Below are positions 49,888 to 60,171 of a stretch of 64,000 nucleotides of DNA, in pieces. The notes beneath the pieces were generated by a model that was not told the DNA's origin, ran no database searches, and was given only the letters and a program-made list of their open reading frames with translations. The stretch comes from Tieghemiomyces parasiticus (taxonomy: Eukaryota; Kickxellomycota; Dimargaritomycetes; Dimargaritales; Dimargaritaceae), in the NCBI GenBank assembly GCA_027575765.1, contig JANBPT010000081.1:1-64000 (forward strand), read 5' to 3'. Positions within the stretch are counted from its first letter, which is position 1; the number at the start of each line of letters is the position of its first letter. A program made the position numbers and the translations under genes.

Positions 49888-51622
49888 GGAGTTATTCGCA
49901 AGAAGAAACAATTTCATAATTGTCGAGAGAGCTCGATGATGCCTATATGAGTACAAAAACCTAGATTAAATTAATATAGTGAACACCAAACCTAATTTGA
50001 AACAGGGCAAGCTTCTACTAACTAATAGAACGTGGGTAGTCCCCAAGTGTGTAGGTTGTAAGTGACCACTCCATGCTAGAGAGGACTAGAGTAGTACGTA
50101 TGGGCGTGAAGCGAGTGCTTATTTAATGTCACGTAAGCGCAGCAACTCTTGTAGGTAAGGCGTTGAGGCCATTTTACAGCTATCTGGAAAAAGTGCTGAT
50201 AGGGGAAAAAATATGGTTCCAACCGCCGGGAAGGATGAGAGTTACTGATACGCATGGGAGGGGGTCACTAAAGCTTCCTTTTGAGACCTCGTCAGTAAGA
50301 TGGACCGTCTTGAGCGTAACTGGCCCAGGGTCTGTCCCCTTCCATCTCCTGAATCTTTATCCTCCATATTCTGTAGCTCCTGAGGGTTTTTGATCTTTTA
50401 TCCTGTATTATGATTCCCTGTGGATGGATAATTACGACCAACGGGTTGCCTGCCTTAGATTCACTATCTATATATATAATCACTTCACCTGAGCAAAACT
50501 GGCCCTGCAAGGTACCCGTGAAAGAGGATTGGGCGCTGTTTTCAATGTACTATGGCAGGGCCATGTATCCCACAATAATCGTAGTGGGAGGTCTCCACTC
50601 CCACTGAGTTGATAAAATTGGGGTGTGCCTGCCCTCCGCATGAGACCCCACTTACCTTACTGGGGCCTGGGCGGTCAAGCTTGCCCAGTGCCCAGGCCGG
50701 TGGCCTCGCCTGGCACTACCTTCCACCTTTCTCGGGTGTCGGGGGTAGCGGGGATACCGATCTGCGTTGGGTCCTTAGGGGCTCATCGACAGTACATTTT
50801 TTGGTAGTTGACTAGCGGGCTTGCCTGTCAGTCCTTCCCTCATTTTCAAAAGAAAACGCATCCAGCACCCTCTACTGATACATATAGATTTCTGGGTTTT
50901 CAAGCTTCTGGACCTGTCGGACCCCATGGGGATCAAGGAACCTGGCCACCAGATGGCTACAGACATTGCCGGAGAATGGCACGTTGAATTACTGGGCTGT
51001 TAACTTACGCTAGCATGAATGGTGTAGCAGTCATCTCGGGTGTCAAACGGTGCACGTGTGCTGCAGTCACCGTTGCCATGCTCCTGTGGTAGGCGTAAAC
51101 GTATTAAACTGCTGAAGAAGCTTTTTAAGCTTCAAACGGGGGTTGGGTATTGTTATCTGGATATATGCTGTCGTTTATTTAATGGCAACCATTAGGTCTT
51201 TTATACCTGAATGATGGCCAGAGTCAATCAAGCAACTAGCCAGCCTGGACTAGGGGAATCCAGAACGACAGGCCGTGGCGGGGTCAGGTGCCGGCAGGAA
51301 ATGGAGGAGCGGCTAGGTAGCCGCCAGATCAGTACTAGAGACAGAAGAAGTGAAAAGCCCTAAAACGATAAGCGGTGAAGGCGCCTGGGAATGGAGATGT
51401 GCCCAGAGTTTCATTCAGGTCAACAACATTAGCTGCATACACGCCAGTGTCGTGCCAAGCTGTAATCATTTGCTAGTTTATCGACCAATTTTACCTGACT
51501 CTTCGTATCTAGGATCTATTTTATCTATAAACACCGTGCGTTATTTAAGGAAGCTATACACTCGGGCGTTTAATAACGCGCCTGTTACTCGATGTTTTTT
51601 TTAGAGCATTGTACGTGCCACT
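49888..51622. other. intergenic, no gene seen
   Basis: Only short frames, none with a signal peptide or domain. The right end contains the 3' flank of the secreted-protein gene, which is read on the minus strand. Confidence 0.5.
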
Positions 51623-52255
51623 CTAAATGTGCTTCTCGGGGGCCATGGAGTACGAGTACTTGATTTCCTCGGTCAAATCCTTTCTTTTGGAATCCACAAT
51701 TTGGTACTTAACGGTCTTACCACGAAGGTCCTTGAGGTAATGGGCATTCTCCGAGCTGTATGTGTAGATGGCCAGGGTTCCGGCGGGTGCGGTATTGCGA
51801 TCGACCAAAAGAAATCCGCTGTGGTTCTGGACCAGATTCACCCTGTGGCCCTTCAGTTGGGGCACGAACAGCTTGGTACCAATGGGGATACCACCAGCAT
51901 TGACGCTAACGAATGGTTCCAACACCTTATCGTGCTCAGAAAGAGCGGCACCACCCTTGGTGTAGCAAGCGTTGGGACCCTTATTCTTTTCAAGCAGGCT
52001 GTACCAGCTGCCGTCAATCTTGGCGGAGCCCTTGGCGGCGGTCTCCTCAGCCAAGCTCTTGGGGATCTGGAGAGTCGTGGTCGGGCTGACACTGCCCACA
52101 GCACACACGGTGATGTGGCTGTCTTTAGTTGACGATTTATGGAGTGAGCTGAAGGCGCTGTCGAAAAAAGTGATTTTAGCGGATGAACCGCTGGTGTCAA
52201 CCTTGGCTGCAGTTACGGCGAGAAGGACCAGAAGCGTGAGGTAATGGTACCGCAT
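51623..52255 (-). CDS. secreted protein A, possible double-psi beta-barrel (3D-like) fold
   Basis: 210 residues. 52255 is the first true ATG; the frame extends eight codons upstream only through a TTG. Residues 1-17 are a signal peptide (MRYHYLTLLVLLAVTAA). The mature part has two cysteines, C51 (HITVCAVG) and C97 (NACYTKGG), which could form a disulfide. The segment at about 118-135, GGIPIGTKLFVPQL, resembles the entry of 3D/double-psi beta-barrel domains of the MltA-RlpA type. The motif HSGFLLVD (145-152), then APAGTLAIYTYSSENAHYL (156-174), is beta-rich. The same cysteines and motif recur in secreted protein B at 60172-61080. No catalytic residues can be assigned, so enzyme activity is unproven; wall or carbohydrate binding is a guess from the fold. 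It is transcribed away from the giant membrane-protein gene. Confidence 0.82.
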   Translation of the reverse strand: MRYHYLTLLVLLAVTAAKVDTSGSSAKITFFDSAFSSLHKSSTKDSHITVCAVGSVSPTTTLQIPKSLAEETAAKGSAKIDGSWYSLLEKNKGPNACYTKGGAALSEHDKVLEPFVSVNAGGIPIGTKLFVPQLKGHRVNLVQNHSGFLLVDRNTAPAGTLAIYTYSSENAHYLKDLRGKTVKYQIVDSKRKDLTEEIKYSYSMAPEKHI

Positions 52256-52428
52256 GGTGACTGAAGTTTGAGGAGGCAAGGTTGCGCCCGGGGGTAGCCA
52301 AGCGGTGAGAGGAAATTGGCAAGAATTTACAGGGTTACAGGTTAGCGGTTAAACTGCGATGGGTAGCGGGGCAGAAAGTGTTGGGCAATGTACACCGATG
52401 ATGACAACCGCAGGGCGGGAAAGGTCAG

Positions 52429-52436
52429 TATAAATA
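52429..52436 (-). promoter_or_regulatory. possible TATA box of secreted protein A
   Basis: Reads TATTTATA on the minus strand (TATAAATA on plus), 174-181 nt upstream of the ATG at 52255. It is the only TATA-like element in that leader. Confidence 0.35.
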
Positions 52437-53849
52437 GAGCAACGCTCAACAACCGGCTACTGCCCGTGGGCGGCGAGTAAAGGTGGTCGTGTCTCTCCAT
52501 CTTTTCGCGCCCCCTTCTTGCCACCACCAAAGGTTCCCGCCAAGCGGCCCGTAGTCCGTCGCATGTTGGTGTCGTTGGGACTTCATCTCCGCTTGGGGGG
52601 CCGTTTGGGACATCTAGCCTTGATTCATGAATTCTTAGTCTACGCCATGGTCGTCATCCACACACCGTCCACTGCGTGTCGCTACACCTAGCCTTCTCCC
52701 TTTCACTGGTAAGATTTTTTTTCAGTTCCATCGACCGAGGGAATGACCATTTCCCCCCATGATAACAATTTACGAGGATGGCGTCCACGTTCGCCCCTAC
52801 CCTAACTACTACTATAAAATGTAAGACGAATGTTAACCTCACCCGCTGATTATCCGCCAGGCCCCTCCATGATGGACGCCACATCCGGATAGCGGCACAA
52901 CCAAAAGTCTAGAATTCTCGGTTGTGACCTCTCTCCTTTCTTCTAAGGCACCGCGTGATAATCACGCCCTGCACGCCTTAGGAGGGGCGTGGGGATCGGT
53001 CTACGTATCCTCCCCGAGCGTGCTATGATAAATACGAAGAGCATCGAAGACGAGAAAGTGGGAGACGGAGTTGGCACGTATTATCGCCGGACTCAACCGA
53101 CCGACCACCGACTGGAGGAAAGATTACGTTGTCTTCTGGTACTGCGCCGCGATACCGACCAATGAGAAACAAAACGCAACATTCAGTCGTACTGCGCTCA
53201 ACCCCTCGTCAGCCGCAACTGACCCGCGCCCGCCAACCCGGTGGGCCGAGTCTCCGCCCTAAGGTGAGGAGCCAGTGCGGGCTGTACCTAGAGGACTCAT
53301 TCGGTCCCACGCTTAGATTCCCTCATGGTTAAAATAATGTTTATTTTTTCCGTAGATTACTAACTACCACTCATTCGAGGCCCTGCGTCATAATATTATA
53401 GGTGGCACTTTTATAGGCCAGTGTGAAGCTAGGTGTCGGACTTTGAAACCCTCCTCGCCACCAGGGGTATAGCAGGGCTGTGGGGATCGACGTCCCCTGC
53501 TTGCATTCTCTTGGGAGCGATGAAGGTTGCCTCACCCCATACTCGGTAGCCACAGCATAGGCCTGGGGGGAGTAGAAAGTTGGCTGTCAAGGACCCCACG
53601 GAAGTTAGTCCAGGCTGACGCACAGTGTACCAGCCTTGCGCTCGCCTTCGCCCCTGGACTCCAACCCCAGTCCGGTTACGGACGAAGGAATGGCGTAAAG
53701 TATGCCTAATTTGACCCGTACATCTCTCCGACTCGGGTACACGAACTTCAGCAACCCCATGACTACGCAAAGTTTCACTGCCCATTACATGACCCTAGAA
53801 GAAAGCGCCCTCCCCCCAACGTGAACGAGGTTCCTTTAATCATTTTTTG

Positions 53850-53857
53850 TATTTATA
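53850..53857 (+). promoter_or_regulatory. possible TATA box of the giant membrane protein gene
   Basis: TATTTATA lies 71-78 nt upstream of the ATG at 53928 and about 130 nt upstream of the ATG at 53982. Confidence 0.35.
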
Positions 53858-53927
53858 TTGCATTGGACAATGCCCACCTAGCTGCGCTCTCGTCGGTGAT
53901 CCGCGCCCCCTTGTGATCCCCCGAGCC

Positions 53928-56900
53928 ATGTGCACTGCCCGCACGCGCCGACAACCACTTCAGCCACCGTTACGCTTGCCCATGTCTACGCGGCGTGGCA
54001 CGCCGCTCCGCGTCAACGTTCTAACCCGTATACTGTTCGTCAGTTGGGCTTGCATACTTCTCGCTGACGGCGTCCGCAGTGACCAGATCACTCCGGATGG
54101 AACTGGGCCCGGCCCGGCCCCTGCAGTCCACGACCCTGGTAGCGACCCGGATTTTGGTTATCATTTCTTCAACGTGGTCGTCCGGCTCCACATTTTGGCC
54201 AGTGCCGGATACCTGGCCCTGTTTATCCTGCTCTTCGCTACCGTGATCCGCCTCTTCCCCGTGTCTCCTCGCGTCCCGGTCTACTCGCCTCCACGCTATC
54301 AGGCCAAGGGCCCCGCTCCGGATCCCACACGCCCTCCACCCCCGCCTCGGTGGGCGTCCTCCGCCGAAGTGGTTCCTGGCTCGTTCAATTCACTCCCCGT
54401 CGCCCCGGCACCGAGCTCACCGCCACCCCCTTCCCGGGCTCGATCGTTCTTGAACCGAACGTCATCGCTCGTATCGCTGTCGGACTGGCTGGCTGGTCCC
54501 TCAACTCCTAGGACCCCCGCCCATACGGGCTCAGTACGGACGGCTGCGCCGTCTCCTACTACCATCCCGACAACCCCGCTTCCCGCCCGACCAGGCCTCG
54601 TTCCACGGCTGTCATCCACCGCCTTATTGCGTCCGCGGCCGGTGCTTGATGCGTCCACCTACTGGTCTGCCTTGGTACCCCGGTTGAGCTGTACTCTCGC
54701 CCTCACTCTCGTCGCCATGGAGGTCATCTTACTCTTCGCAACCATCTGGCTGGCCAATTATCTGGACGCCCTTACCCACTTCCGTCTGCTACCCCTGGCC
54801 ACTGCTCTCGCCCAGGGTCCGGTGAGCAACCCGGCCTGGATTCCGGTCTATTCCTGGCACGACATGATGGACGCCACGCTACTCACCACCCTGTGGTACT
54901 ACCAGACCTATCTCACCCAGTTGGCCCTGTGGCTTGTCCTCCCGTTCGCCTACTTCTTTACCGAAACTGACCCAACCGCTCACTTTCTTGGTCGGGCCCG
55001 CGAGGCTCTCTTCACTACCGTTCTAGTACAGGTTCTCCAGGGCATCTCCGTGGCGGTCGTCACGCTGGGCTTTCTGGATCTACCTTCTACCTTGGCCGAG
55101 TCTTGGCTGTACTACACCTGGCTCTGCGCTCTGGGGCTTCCGCTCAGTTTGGTCCTGCTGCCGCATGGTCTGACCGCCTTCTGGGCAATGGTGCGGTCAC
55201 TTCCCCTGCCCTTCGACCACCGACGGCGGCTGCAGCTCAAGATCGACATAATTGTGTGCCAGATCCAATCCGTGGAACGTGAGCTGGACCGCCTGCACTG
55301 GCAGCGCCGGCGCAGCCTGCTTGATCACCGGGCAGCAGCCGCGGCAGTAGAGAAAACGGACGGCGTGCGGCCCCCCGCTGTGACGCCGGCCCGCCCCAGC
55401 CGGCGAAGGCACCGAACCCCGCCCGTTCCTAATTTAGGCGCCGCTGTGCCCCGCGTAGGCTACACCGTCCTCACCCGGCTGAGGGCTGCTACATCGCAAT
55501 GGCACCGGCGGTTTCCTCCCTTGGCTCCACTCACCCGCGACCGTCTGGTCGACGGAGGCCGGGCCGTCGTCCAGCAGTCTCGCATGTACCTGTTCGGGAA
55601 GGATCAAACCAGCCGGGGCCAAACCAGCCCATCTCGCCCGTTCGCTTTTCCCTGGCGACGCTCGCTGACCACCCCGGCCGCGACATCCGGCGAGACCAAC
55701 CGCCGGCCTCTTGCCACTACGCCCAAACTCAATCCGAAACGGGTCACCGTAGTGACCAGTGTCAATCAGTCGGTCACCGCGGGTCCAGAACCTGACGCCG
55801 TGACCCTCCTCCGCAAGCGCAAGTCTAAGCCCAGCCTCCGGCAGGAAGGTCCCGCCAAGGTAGGCCGCGGTGCCTCCCTGGCGACCTCCTCGCCACTGAT
55901 GCGTCTCGACGAGGAATACTTGGTCGTCGCCCGTGACCCTAACTCAGCAGCACTAGCCCAGCCTGTCTCCCCGATGGAGCGCTCAGCAGGCCTCGATGTC
56001 CGCACGATGTTGGTACGCCGGACTTCTACTCCCGCCCCACGACTCGCAGACGCCCCACCTGTCCCCACATCCCCAATCCTGACGCCCGCCGACGGCTGGG
56101 ATGGGCTGACGGTAGCTGCCCAACAGCTTACCTCGGCAGGCCGTGTCATGCACCAGACCTCGACCCAGCTGGAACGCCGTCGCCAGGACCTGTTGCTGCT
56201 TGATTTGGGCCACGACGCCACCTATCGCCGCCGTAATGCGGAGCTTCGCCGACTCTACGCCGACTACCGATTCTTACGGGACTTGACACAGCGCTCGCCT
56301 TGGCAGTGGAATTTATTATTCGCTGGAGTCTCCCTCTTGGCTGTGCTAGCCAGTCTGGGCCTGCTTGTCAACGGCGCTGCCAGTCTATTCTGGGGCGTTA
56401 TTGATGGGGATCGTGACCTGGCCATCTGGGTGCACTACGGGCTGCCGCGGGACCAACGCTCGACCCATAGGGAGGGGTTGCCGGTGGCCTTCGACGTCCA
56501 CGACTACGCGCAAGCGATTAACGCCGCCAACCGTACCGCCGAGCTGGCGTACGCTACACAGGCAACTGCTGTCGTCTTGCCATCGGCACCACCTGCCCCT
56601 GCCATTGCTACCGAACGCTCGCCTTGGTACAAACCGTTTCTCTCACTATGGCGGCCACCTGCCTCTACCGACGGTAGCACCGGCCGCTGGCCCCCCGGCA
56701 GAGTCGCGAGTACCCCCACGGAGTCAATCACGCCCGATAACCCCTGTCCGCCCCACCTACCCTTTCCGTTCCCCCGACCGTATCCTTGTACAACAACTGA
56801 TCTCGGGGCCGACGTAGCCATCCCCTCCGGTGCCCCCTTCCCCCTCGGCTTCCTACCAGGGACCGCCCCCTTCATTGACACCACTCCGTCTGTTAGTGAT

Positions 56901-59810
56901 TACTACACCACGGCCCTGAACTTCCCTGATGGAGTGCTGGCCGCCCCGACCCCGGCCCTGGCCCCCGGCGCGCTACTCGTGGCGCTGGGACTCAGTCAGG
57001 TACTTCTGACCGGTTTCTTGCTCGTGCTCCTCGTGTTGGGCCTGCTCTCGCTGGCACGTGCCTTCCACCAGATTCCGGACGAAGCCACCGGGACCGATGA
57101 CCACCACGAGCCCGGTGGCGCTCACACCGCTCGTCTGCGCCCTATTCGCTCACTCCGCAGTGTGTATTTCCATTTTCCGAATCTTCGCAGCGTGCCGCTG
57201 AGAACCCTCATTGTGTACTTGTTCGGCCTGCTAGGGCTTATGCACGTCTTTCCTACGCTGGCCCGGATCCTGGGCGTCTTGTCCCCCGCCGTCTGGGCCA
57301 TGGCCACCCGCCCGCTTACGCGACCGCTCCGCCAGGTGTTAGAGACCTCGGAGACATGGCAGAGCCTCTGCGCCACCTTGGCCTGGTTCATCGAGTTGGT
57401 GGGGCACTGGTACCATCAGCTAGACGGTCGACCCGGGCAAGGTTTCTACGTCGCCTACCTGGCCCTGGGTGACGTTGTTCGCGGACTCGGTGCCACCGTA
57501 CGAGCCCGCGTTGAGTCGGTGCGGCGCCACCCGGACGTGACTGTCGTCCGTGGGCACTTGGGCCGGGCTGTTCGGTTCGTAATGCGCCAGCTTCGGCGGA
57601 CCGTAACCGTAAGTCGCCGGTGGTACAACGCCGAGCCTCCCGCGGGTAACTCGACCCGTAGTATCTGGACTCTGATCTACCGTCTAGGGGCCCTATGGTT
57701 AGGGGTGGCTCCTTTGCGCCGGCCCCTATCCGTAGATCCTTACATAACTCACCTCGACGCCCCAGTGCCGCCCACACTAGCGGCTCCCAACGTTTGCCCT
57801 GCGGTGACCAAAATTTGTCCATGGCAGTGGCCGTACCAATCCACGACCCAGTTAGCTGGTGCCTTACCCAATAGTGTAAAGTCCCCTCCACCATCGCTCT
57901 CAGCCGCCACACCCCGTTCGGACGCGTCAGCATTCCTCAAGCTGACCAAGTCTGACCTCTCCACGTCAGAAGTAAACTCCCCTCACATCGGACGGAGCCC
58001 GGCCTTCACTTGGTATCCACAGACGCCAGCCGTCGCGATCACGCCTGCCGAAGCGGACGACGAGGAAGAGGAAGAGGAGGACCCGGATCTGACGTCCCCG
58101 CCACCGGTCCTGCGCGATCTGGCCGACCTGCTGGATCGCCCGTACCACAGCAACTCGGCTTCCTGGGCGGTCTGGTGGCACTGGCAGCTCAACCGGTGGG
58201 CGTCCCAACGTCGCCAGCGGGCCCAGCCAGATCCACCCGGAGTACTCTCCCAGAAGTGGACCACGGAGGTAGCCCGAGTCCGTGCTTGGACGGTCCAACT
58301 GTACAGCGCAGCTCGATCATTGTGGCCCGACCACGCGTACTACACCTCCCAAAGACTTTTGGCGACCTGTCCACGACCCGATCGCCTGATATGCCTGGCG
58401 GACTTTCCCGCGAGTGGCGACCGGGGCGCGTGGTACGCCTACTGCAGCGTATGTCCGGGCGATCCATCGTGCGGGGATCGCGGACAGCGGGTCCTCACCG
58501 GCCTGCATATTTTGTGGAACCAAGCGGTAAAATGGAGTACCGATTGGATATGCCGACGGATCCCTGCGGCCTGGCACGTCGGGTGGCAGGTGCTTCGCGC
58601 TTGGTACATGAGGATGGCCGAAACTGCAGGCGCCTGGCAGCCGCCCCCAGCGGCTGTGGCCCTCGTTCCGACCCGCACCGCCACCGTCTCCACGCCGGCC
58701 TACGACCTCTTCCTGGCCAGCCGGGCCTTGCTAACGACGGGGGCCACACAATTAGCTGACCACCTCCGCCGCGCCACAGCTGCTACTGCCGGTACCTTTC
58801 GCACCTACTGGAATCGCCTGTCCACCCCGACAGTAGTGCCAACGCCCCGCCCCATCCCATCTGAAGTCAAAGCCGCCCTGGGCACGGCCCAGGCCCGTCT
58901 CGCCGCCCTGCCCCCAGCCCCGCCTCCGCCGGTACCTGCCGCCTACTACCAATTGACGTACGGCACCCCCGTGCCTGGCGATACCCGCGCCACCCGGCTT
59001 TACATTTACTACTACTATTTGGCGTACTACCAGGCTTACTTTGTACGCGCTATGACTACTTCTGCTGCCGCTCTGACGAACCCTCGTGTCACCGCCCCGC
59101 CCTCCGACGCCGAGTGGAAAAATCTATTGCAAGACCCAGCGTTCTCGTGGAGGACCCGTCGCTCCGTGTGGTTGTTCTGGTGGTTGTGGTGGAACAGTTT
59201 CCTTGAAGTCCACCAGCGGCGACCCCTGGAGTCACCATCGGTGCCTGTCCAGGCCGATGGTTTCTCTTTCGAGACGACATGGCCAGCCGAGACCAAAGTG
59301 CTGCGCCCGCTTGCCGCGGTGGCGCTCAACGTGGTATGGGCGGCCCTGGCCGTCTCTTCTGGATCAGCCCCTAGCATGCGCTACAGTATCTGGTCAGTCT
59401 ACGCGAACGAACCGGCCTATCCGAAACACCTCCACGACCCGCTCTACAACACCTACGCGGCCCACTGGACCTCGCCGAACACCGATCCTAACGCCACACG
59501 ATGGCTGCAGGCGTGGGAAAGTTGGCAGGCGGAACACTGGACTGCCGCTGTTCCTACCGCTTGGACATCGGGCAGGGCCGAGGAGGACATTTTGGCCCCC
59601 ATGGTAGCACCGCCGTCGTTGGCAGATTCCTGGTTGGCATCCCCGCCCCCGGCCCCGCGACTGCCTGCAACGTTGACTGAGGCTGAGATGGCCCAGCGAC
59701 TACCGGTGCCCACTTTGTTGCAGGTAGCCCTTTTCCTCTTCCGGGCTGCCCTGACACTGCTACTGTCCTTCCGCCTCGTCGAGACCTTTGTCCATGTGTT
59801 TATGACATAG
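53928..59810 (+). CDS. very large polytopic membrane protein, LMBR1-like
   Basis: 1,960 residues in one exon from the first ATG at 53928. An ATG at 53982 would give 1,942 residues and a better-placed signal peptide (ILFVSWACILLADG). Predicted membrane segments lie at about 78-110, 254-278, 318-345, 361-384 and 390-413. A charged helical segment follows (LQLKIDIIVCQIQSVERELD, 435-454), then a loop of about 330 residues. Further segments are at 791-820, 1015-1040 and 1091-1115, and a last one at 1929-1957. Five segments, a long loop with coiled coil, then more segments is the LMBR1/LMBRD topology; LYLFGLLGLMHVFP-like and ARILGVLSP motifs near 1095-1120 resemble the family's C-terminal signature. 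This match is by eye. Human LMBR1-family proteins are about 490-700 residues, so loops and an 800-residue Trp-rich C-terminal region are extra. An acidic run (about 1376-1388) precedes this region. Confidence 0.6.
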   Translation: MCTARTRRQPLQPPLRLPMSTRRGTPLRVNVLTRILFVSWACILLADGVRSDQITPDGTGPGPAPAVHDPGSDPDFGYHFFNVVVRLHILASAGYLALFILLFATVIRLFPVSPRVPVYSPPRYQAKGPAPDPTRPPPPPRWASSAEVVPGSFNSLPVAPAPSSPPPPSRARSFLNRTSSLVSLSDWLAGPSTPRTPAHTGSVRTAAPSPTTIPTTPLPARPGLVPRLSSTALLRPRPVLDASTYWSALVPRLSCTLALTLVAMEVILLFATIWLANYLDALTHFRLLPLATALAQGPVSNPAWIPVYSWHDMMDATLLTTLWYYQTYLTQLALWLVLPFAYFFTETDPTAHFLGRAREALFTTVLVQVLQGISVAVVTLGFLDLPSTLAESWLYYTWLCALGLPLSLVLLPHGLTAFWAMVRSLPLPFDHRRRLQLKIDIIVCQIQSVERELDRLHWQRRRSLLDHRAAAAAVEKTDGVRPPAVTPARPSRRRHRTPPVPNLGAAVPRVGYTVLTRLRAATSQWHRRFPPLAPLTRDRLVDGGRAVVQQSRMYLFGKDQTSRGQTSPSRPFAFPWRRSLTTPAATSGETNRRPLATTPKLNPKRVTVVTSVNQSVTAGPEPDAVTLLRKRKSKPSLRQEGPAKVGRGASLATSSPLMRLDEEYLVVARDPNSAALAQPVSPMERSAGLDVRTMLVRRTSTPAPRLADAPPVPTSPILTPADGWDGLTVAAQQLTSAGRVMHQTSTQLERRRQDLLLLDLGHDATYRRRNAELRRLYADYRFLRDLTQRSPWQWNLLFAGVSLLAVLASLGLLVNGAASLFWGVIDGDRDLAIWVHYGLPRDQRSTHREGLPVAFDVHDYAQAINAANRTAELAYATQATAVVLPSAPPAPAIATERSPWYKPFLSLWRPPASTDGSTGRWPPGRVASTPTESITPDNPCPPHLPFPFPRPYPCTTTDLGADVAIPSGAPFPLGFLPGTAPFIDTTPSVSDYYTTALNFPDGVLAAPTPALAPGALLVALGLSQVLLTGFLLVLLVLGLLSLARAFHQIPDEATGTDDHHEPGGAHTARLRPIRSLRSVYFHFPNLRSVPLRTLIVYLFGLLGLMHVFPTLARILGVLSPAVWAMATRPLTRPLRQVLETSETWQSLCATLAWFIELVGHWYHQLDGRPGQGFYVAYLALGDVVRGLGATVRARVESVRRHPDVTVVRGHLGRAVRFVMRQLRRTVTVSRRWYNAEPPAGNSTRSIWTLIYRLGALWLGVAPLRRPLSVDPYITHLDAPVPPTLAAPNVCPAVTKICPWQWPYQSTTQLAGALPNSVKSPPPSLSAATPRSDASAFLKLTKSDLSTSEVNSPHIGRSPAFTWYPQTPAVAITPAEADDEEEEEEDPDLTSPPPVLRDLADLLDRPYHSNSASWAVWWHWQLNRWASQRRQRAQPDPPGVLSQKWTTEVARVRAWTVQLYSAARSLWPDHAYYTSQRLLATCPRPDRLICLADFPASGDRGAWYAYCSVCPGDPSCGDRGQRVLTGLHILWNQAVKWSTDWICRRIPAAWHVGWQVLRAWYMRMAETAGAWQPPPAAVALVPTRTATVSTPAYDLFLASRALLTTGATQLADHLRRATAATAGTFRTYWNRLSTPTVVPTPRPIPSEVKAALGTAQARLAALPPAPPPPVPAAYYQLTYGTPVPGDTRATRLYIYYYYLAYYQAYFVRAMTTSAAALTNPRVTAPPSDAEWKNLLQDPAFSWRTRRSVWLFWWLWWNSFLEVHQRRPLESPSVPVQADGFSFETTWPAETKVLRPLAAVALNVVWAALAVSSGSAPSMRYSIWSVYANEPAYPKHLHDPLYNTYAAHWTSPNTDPNATRWLQAWESWQAEHWTAAVPTAWTSGRAEEDILAPMVAPPSLADSWLASPPPAPRLPATLTEAEMAQRLPVPTLLQVALFLFRAALTLLLSFRLVETFVHVFMT

Positions 59811-60006
59811 AATCTCCTTGGCGTTCCAGTCCCACATGGTTCTGGCCAATACGGTCGGCTAAGCCGGCATGCTGCCAGATTTTGCTAGAATTCGAAACAG
59901 TGACCACAGGCGGTTGGCTGTGGCCCGGGTCCATAAGCGTAGCTCCTACAGGTGAACCAAAATTCTTTGACCCCGTACCTCCCACCTCGACATGATAAAT
60001 ATCCCA

Positions 60007-60012
60007 AATAAA
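60007..60012 (+). terminator. polyadenylation signal, giant membrane protein gene
   Basis: AATAAA about 200 nt past the stop codon at 59810. Confidence 0.45.
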
Positions 60013-60060
60013 TTCACACGTATTCTATTGCTAACGCGGAGGCCAACACACTGTGAACAC

Positions 60061-60066
60061 TTTATT
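60061..60066 (-). terminator. polyadenylation signal, secreted protein B
   Basis: TTTATT on plus reads AATAAA on minus, about 106 nt past the stop codon at 60172. It faces the plus-strand signal 49 nt away, so the two convergent transcripts end close together. Confidence 0.45.
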
Positions 60067-60171
60067 AGTTGAGAAATACTGAAGAGGTGCGGTGACACGC
60101 CAGTACAGATACGTCGATGACTAGAATAGCGAAGGGGTAAAGACTAATGGCTCGGACCTGCCATACGGCTA

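Larger units (their letters stand above)
52256..53927. other. divergent intergenic region
   Basis: Separates secreted protein A (minus) from the giant membrane protein (plus) and should hold both promoters. The left 300 bp are pyrimidine-rich on the minus strand. No gene is supported; frames up to 118 codons here look random. Confidence 0.5.

Noticed and set aside
54299..59757. Many frames of 60-250 codons within the giant gene
   Set aside because: They are shadows of the GC-rich 1,960-residue frame; none has its own domain or promoter.
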